A stretch of DNA of 64,000 nucleotides. Origin: Symbiodinium natans. Its lineage: Eukaryota; Sar; Dinophyceae; Suessiales; Symbiodiniaceae. The DNA lies in the NCBI GenBank assembly GCA_905221605.1, contig CAJNDS010002166.1, forward strand, positions 538,041 through 602,040, given 5' to 3'. A program made the translations under genes and the position numbers. The number at the start of each line of letters is the position of its first letter. Position 1 is the first letter of the stretch. Under the pieces are notes generated by a model, which ran no database searches, had not been told where the DNA came from, and was given only the letters and a program-made list of their open reading frames with translations. Shown here in pieces: positions 60,101 to 64,000 of the stretch.

Positions 60101-60808
60101 AGTTGAGACGTATGCTGAGAAAGAGGTTATACAAGGGTTTATGGCTGAGGGTTCAAAGCCCGCAAGCATTGCACCGTGCTAGGGTTTAGGCCTCAAGCGC
60201 TTCCGGCCGGTGTGTAGTTGAGGGAGAGGTTTGGGGGCTACGGTTTGGGGGGGGGGTAGGGGGGGGGTAGGGTCAAGTAGAAGAAGGGTTTGCAACCACC
60301 CCAAATGAGGCAAGACTTCACTGTTAGCTACCCGACTTGCATTTCCAGCGAATACTACCCGTAAATCTCTAAGCAGACGCGGAGGCCTCTGCAACACTGA
60401 CTTGACCAGCCAGACGTCTCGTGACACGTGCCACAAAGCTGACCCGACCGGCATTTCAGTGTGCTGCACGGGCTTCGCCTGAGCAGTTCCTATCACCAAA
60501 CACCACCGCTGGGGCTCTGTATAGGTATTTGTGCGGCGGAGGCCCGCGGGCCCCCGCAAACCTCTTCGTCGCAAAACTGACAGCAGGCCTCGGCAAGCCC
60601 CCTGCACAGAAGCCGACCCAGATACAAAACCAAAGCCGTTGGCACTGTCGACCTCACCGGCGCCGGCTGTTTCAAGATTTATGCTGCCAATGTAGAGCTT
60701 AGCAACCCCTTTAACGATGATTGTCACCGTTCTTGTGCTGCAGCGGCAGATGGGGGCATGTTTTTGCTACCGCATGGATTTCCGTCAAGCAAAACGCACG
60801 ATTTCTAG
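54099..60808 (+). CDS. Gene E: unrecognised multi-exon gene (tentative as one gene)
   Basis: Start exon 54099-54170 (MAAFMRALAHGRRGPPKRSK). Further exons: 54375-54407 (ETPRHLRERLR), 54570-54610 (tentative), 55212-55267 (ADTAAPWVVGAGSEAALS), 55823-55859 (VGGQLRKQRWIG), 56006-56036 (GQAVADKVAE), 57010-57092 (tentative), 59001-59059 (ACLVYLMGTLRSIFRPFLW), 60460-60524 (CAARASPEQFLSPNTTAGAL), terminal 60610-60808. Joins 55267/55823 and 60524/60610 are in phase. A hydrophobic stretch in the 59001 exon may be a membrane segment, and the basic start may be an organelle or membrane signal. There could be two genes here. No family is recognised. Confidence 0.45.
54205..54345. repeat. Head-to-head telomere-like arrays
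   Basis: TTTAGGG x3, a 6-bp spacer (TGTGCT), then about 16 CCCTAAA units: an inverted junction of the two strands in one intron. Confidence 0.92.
54710..54775 (+). repeat. Two 32-bp tandem copies
   Basis: GACGAAGTACTTGTTTGAGG and its neighbour are repeated with one mismatch, each ending in ACTTCACGTAC. Confidence 0.85.
55212..55267 (+). CDS. Gene E exon
   Basis: Reads ADTAAPWVVGAGSEAALS. Acceptor CCCAG|G, donor GC. In phase with 55823-55859. Confidence 0.55.
55823..55859 (+). CDS. Gene E exon
   Basis: Reads VGGQLRKQRWIG. Acceptor TGCAG|G; donor GG|GTTTAAGGG is formed by a telomere-like repeat. Confidence 0.5.
56006..56036 (+). CDS. Gene E exon
   Basis: Reads GQAVADKVAE, with a GC donor after one more base; the frame stays open as SLIHTALKPQ. 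Acceptor CCAG|G. Confidence 0.48.
56398..56590. repeat. CCCTAAA array with a duplicated higher-order block
   Basis: A block CCCTAAGCCCTAAACCCTAA plus ACCCGAAGC occurs twice about 62 bp apart, showing segmental growth of the array. Confidence 0.88.
57093..59000. other. AT-rich microsatellite, C run and unassigned sequence
   Basis: TATATA-type repeat at 57100-57190, a ~20-nt C run at 57383-57402, frames without recognised motif at 57405-57920, and short telomeric arrays at 57973-57992 and 58680-58722. Confidence 0.5.
59001..59059 (+). CDS. Exon with possible membrane segment
   Basis: Reads ACLVYLMGTLRSIFRPFLW. Acceptor GTCAG|T, donor GC (TGG|GCCGGG). Hydrophobic with two Arg. Confidence 0.5.
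60460..60524 (+). CDS. Gene E exon
   Basis: Reads CAARASPEQFLSPNTTAGAL then Y. Acceptor TTTCAG|T, donor TATAG|GTATTT. Confidence 0.52.
60610..60808 (+). CDS. Terminal exon with a clear protein signature
   Basis: Reads SRPRYKTKAVGTVDLTGAGC, FKIYAANVELSNPFNDDCHR, SCAAAADGGMFLLPHGFPSS, KTHDF, TAG. Acceptor ACAG|A, in phase with 60460-60524. The minus-strand frame over it is a shadow. Confidence 0.6.
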
Positions 60809-62570
60809 CTGCGTGATGAAGGTCTGGGTTTTTTGGGGGCTGGGGTGGGGGGGGGGGCTGGTGGGGGGTGGTAATTACGTTCCTGCCAATGTTTAACCAT
60901 GCTCGAAATGCGGGTTTAGGACCTTAGTTTTCGGCTTGAAGGCTTTGCAGTTAAAGTTTAGTGCTTTAGCTTTGGGGCTTATGCTTTAAGACTTTAAGGT
61001 TTACGGCTTTAAGACTTTAGGGTTTCGGGCTTTAAGACTTTTGGGTTTAGGGCTTTCGCTTTGGGATTTAGGGTTTTTTGTGGTTTAGCCATATAATATA
61101 AGACTTTAGGGATTACGCTTTACCCTTTAGGACTGTACCTTTGGTGTTTAACTTTGGGGCTTATAGCTTCGGATATAAATATTACCAAACATCCCACCGA
61201 GACATCCAATAATCCTAAGAATGCCAAAAGCCCATAAAATGCCACGTTTTTCGAAAAGGCCTACTTTTCGCCACAAAAGCACGGAAACACTGTAAATACC
61301 AGTGTTTTCGCTCTCGTGACCTCATTTCGCCCAGCTCGTAATGTGACGCCCGTGAACGTGCAAAAACCCGAGGTTTTGAACAATTCTGTACAAAAGGAGC
61401 ATGTTTTTGTTTAGGTTCACAGGCCTTGAAGCATGTACAAAAAACCATGGGGAAACACGTTTTTTCAACAACAGACGTGTAATTTTACGACGGAAGACCA
61501 TGCGGCGGCATGTTTTTGGGTTTGGGTGTGACTTCCCCTGGGTTGATGCGCCAAGACCTTGTCTACTAGAATACGTGAGGAATGAAGTTTTGAAATCTTG
61601 AGAGTTGTAAACTGATGCGCTCTCACACAGTGCGTTTTTCGGTTAGCCCGCCTTGAGCCCTGCACCCACACCCAAAGCCCTAAACCCCAAGCCCGAAACC
61701 TTGAACCCCAAACCCCAAACCCTGAACCCTAAGCCCCCAATCCCCCAAACCCTAAACTCTAAACCCGAAAACCCTAAACCCTAAACCCCTAAACTCCAAA
61801 GCCTAAACCCCAAAACCCTGCGCCGCCTTTGGGCCGTTCGGATTTCTAAACCCTGAACCCTGAACTCTAAACCCCAAAACCCTAAACCCTGAACCCTGAA
61901 CCCTGAACCCTATACCCTAAACCCTAAACCCTAAACCCTAACCGAAAGGTCCTGGGTCGAGGGCCTCCTCGTGTGTCTCGGCCGTGGGCTGTGCCTCGCC
62001 AGTTCAGGGGAGTTAGGGTTTTTCCTTACAGGGGTTTAGGGGTTTCGGGTTTGGGGTTTCGGGTTTAGGGTTTTAGGGTCTAGGGTTTCCGAAATTCGGG
62101 GTGCCCTATAGGGCTCCTTATGATAAGGGAATCTTACTATTTGGGGGACAAGCATTAGGGTCCCCCTTTTTTCGTAGACCCCCTTATCAGCGCTCAACCC
62201 GATAGGCCATAAAAGGCCTTAGCATGAGGGACCACCCAGACATTCCCATACTTTTCGGAATCTCCGTAAGCACCATCCCATCACGAAGAATCGAGCACAA
62301 GGGTTTGCAGTCGACGCTCCTCAGCGCTGACTGGGCCACGCACTGCCACGCACTGCCACGCACCTTGAAGCAAAACCCGTCCTCCGGTTTAGGGTTTAGG
62401 GTTTAGGGTTTAGGGTCTTGCCACCGTCGCAGACGAGATTCCAGAAACAAGGCTTTGCTCTCAGTTCACGGTGGCTGCACGGTTCGAGCGTGGGGAGCAC
62501 GTAGCGACTTAATCTCCAAGTCCTATCAAGGTCTCGCACTCATAAGTCGGCTAAATCATGGATGAATGGG
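60809..62570. other. Intergenic repeats, no gene called
   Basis: CTTTAGGG/CTTTAAG repeats at 60940-61090, non-repetitive sequence at 61150-61660 with short frames only, a CCCTAAA field at 61677-61945, and a family 3 element at 62085-62185. Confidence 0.55.
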
Positions 62571-63915
62571 TGGGAGCGCTGAGGCTTTGTCGCGGATGGC
62601 CGGTGTTTGTGCGACCAGCTTGCGCAGATGCCGATGTGGTGACCTGACCCTTCGTGACGGGCGCTTGTCAGGCACATGTCTTGCTTGCTCCAGTGCGAGA
62701 TGGCGAGATTGATCAAGCGCTAGAACATGAGCACGCCCAATCACGGTCTCTGGTGCCAGCCAGTGGTGCACAGAGATAAGTAGGGCTTGTTCAGTGATTC
62801 AGTGATGGCGGGGTGTTTCGTGCAAACAGCTCAGCTGCCGCAGCGGTGAACCGACGTTTGGTGCCCGGGCGCTTATCAGGCACATGTCTTGCTTGCTCCA
62901 GTGCGAGATGGTGAGATTGATCCAGCGCTAGAACGTTAGCAAGCCCAATCACGGTCTCTGGTGCCAGCCAGTGGTGCACAGAGATAAGTAGGGCTTGTTC
63001 AGTGATTCAGTGATGGCGGGGTGTTTCGTGCAAACAGCTCAGATGCCGCAGCGGTGAACCGACGTTTGGTGACCGGGCGCTTATCAGGCACATGTCTTGC
63101 GTGCTCCAGTGCGAGATGGTGAGATTGATCAAGCGCTAGAACATTAGCAAGCCCACACAGAGATAAGTAGGGCTTGTTCAGTGATTCAGTGATGGCGGGG
63201 TGTTTCGCGCAAACAGCTCAGATGCCGCAGCGGTGAACCGACGTTTGGTGACCGGGCGCTTATCAGGCACATGTCTTGCTTGCTCCAGTGCGAGATGGTG
63301 AGATTGATCCAGCGCTAGAACGTTAGCAAGCCCAATCACGGTCTCTGGTGCCAGCCAGAGGTGCACAGAGATAAGTAGGGCTTGTTCAGTGATTCAGTGA
63401 TGGCGGGGTGTTTCGTGCAAACAGCTCAGATGCCGCAGCGGTGAACCGACGTTTGGTGACCGGGCGCTTATCAGGCACATGTCTTGCTTGCTCCAGTGCG
63501 AGATGGTGAGATTGATCCAGCGCTAGAACGTTAGCAAGCCCAATCACGGTCTCTGGTGCCAGCCAGTGGTGCACAGAGATAAGTAGGGCTTGTTCAGTGA
63601 TTCAGTGATGGCGGGGTGTTTCGTGCAAACAGCTCAGATGCCGCAGCGGTGAACCGACGTTTGGTGACCGGGCGCTTATCAGGCACATGTCTTGCTTGCT
63701 CCAGTGCGAGATGGTGAGATTGATCCAGCGCTAGAACGTTAGCAAGCCCAATCACGGTCTCTGGTGCCAGCCAGTGGTGCACAGAGATAAGTAGGGCTTG
63801 TTCAGTGATTCAGTGATGGCGGGGTGTTTCGTGCAAACAGCTCAGATGCCGCAGCGGTGAACCGTTTTGGTGACCGGGCTCTTATCAGGCACGTGTCCTG
63901 CGATTTGCAGTGCGA
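62571..63915 (+). repeat. 208-bp satellite, seven tandem copies
   Basis: The anchor AGTGATGGCGGGGTGTTTC occurs at 62801, 63009, 63188, 63396, 63604 and 63812, spaced 208, 179, 208, 208 and 208 bp. A more diverged copy precedes (62571-62800). The copy at 63009 lacks 29 bp (the ATCACGGTCTCTGGTGCC region). The last copy decays after 63890. Each unit carries a parallel minus-strand frame of 62 codons, not convincing as a gene. Confidence 0.93.
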
Positions 63916-64000
63916 GATGGTGAATGTTGTTGAAATTGACAATGTGCTACTCGGAGTTGCACAAGTAGTAGTTAAACTTGGGATTCTTAGCAGTTTATGT

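Noticed and set aside
60179-60727. 182-codon minus-strand gene
   Set aside because: Shadow of better plus-strand exons (60460-60524 and 60610-60808); it ends in a low-complexity Pro stretch.
62571-63915. CRISPR array
   Set aside because: Units are 208 bp and identical throughout; there are no short repeats with unique spacers, and the organism is a eukaryote.
1-64000. tRNA, rRNA or relict dinoflagellate spliced-leader sequence
   Set aside because: None seen by eye on either strand; a tRNA scan and a search for the 22-nt leader would be decisive.

Overview
This is nuclear DNA from a dinoflagellate, most likely of the Symbiodiniaceae/Suessiales type. Four things point there. Plant/dinoflagellate-type telomeric heptamers (TTTAGGG/CCCTAAA) are scattered through most of the window in both orientations. 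Coding DNA is broken into many small exons. The inferred 5' splice sites are a mix of GT, GC and a few GA, and the 3' sites are mostly AG followed by G. The readable proteins (a SHQW-type domain with ankyrin repeats, DUF4116, a ZZ-like zinc finger, a Merlin/IS1016-like transposase) fit a protist genome. No bacterial-style operon is present. Most long open frames here are only translations of telomeric arrays or microsatellites.

The main result is that the short non-telomeric 'islands' between the TTTAGGG arrays are exons. Reading-frame phase can be followed across many of them, so interstitial telomere-like arrays are a major component of the introns. From left to right: (1) 0.2-13.2 kb, minus strand, a long coiled-coil gene of at least 23 micro-exons that runs off the left edge. 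(2) 13.4-24.5 kb, an island free of telomeric arrays. It holds an orphan minus-strand exon, an intronless secreted or membrane protein gene (15.2-16.1 kb), a complete Merlin-like DNA transposon with terminal inverted repeats and an 8-bp target duplication (16.8-19.5 kb), and an AT-rich block of direct and inverted duplications (20.1-23.1 kb). (3) 25.4-32.4 kb, plus strand, gene A: about 15 exons, a possible N-myristoylated start, and a C-terminal beta-rich domain ending in a stop. (4) 32.4-40.2 kb, plus strand, gene B: a zinc finger split over four exons, one only 20 nt long, then DUF4116 and further conserved exons. (5) 41.3-43.0 kb, plus strand, weaker gene C. (6) 45.4-52.2 kb, plus strand, gene D: a SHQW/HET-like N-terminal domain followed by ankyrin repeats over at least 11 exons. 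(7) 54.1-60.8 kb, plus strand, gene E: a basic start exon, several phase-compatible exons, a possible membrane segment, and a good terminal exon. (8) 62.6-63.9 kb, a 208-bp tandem satellite.

Genes A-E all lie on the plus strand, which fits the unidirectional gene blocks known in dinoflagellates; the coiled-coil gene and the secreted-protein gene point the other way. Exon boundaries come from manual reading of splice signals and phase, so each may be wrong by a few bases, and some frame choices remain open. No function is claimed where only coding character is visible.
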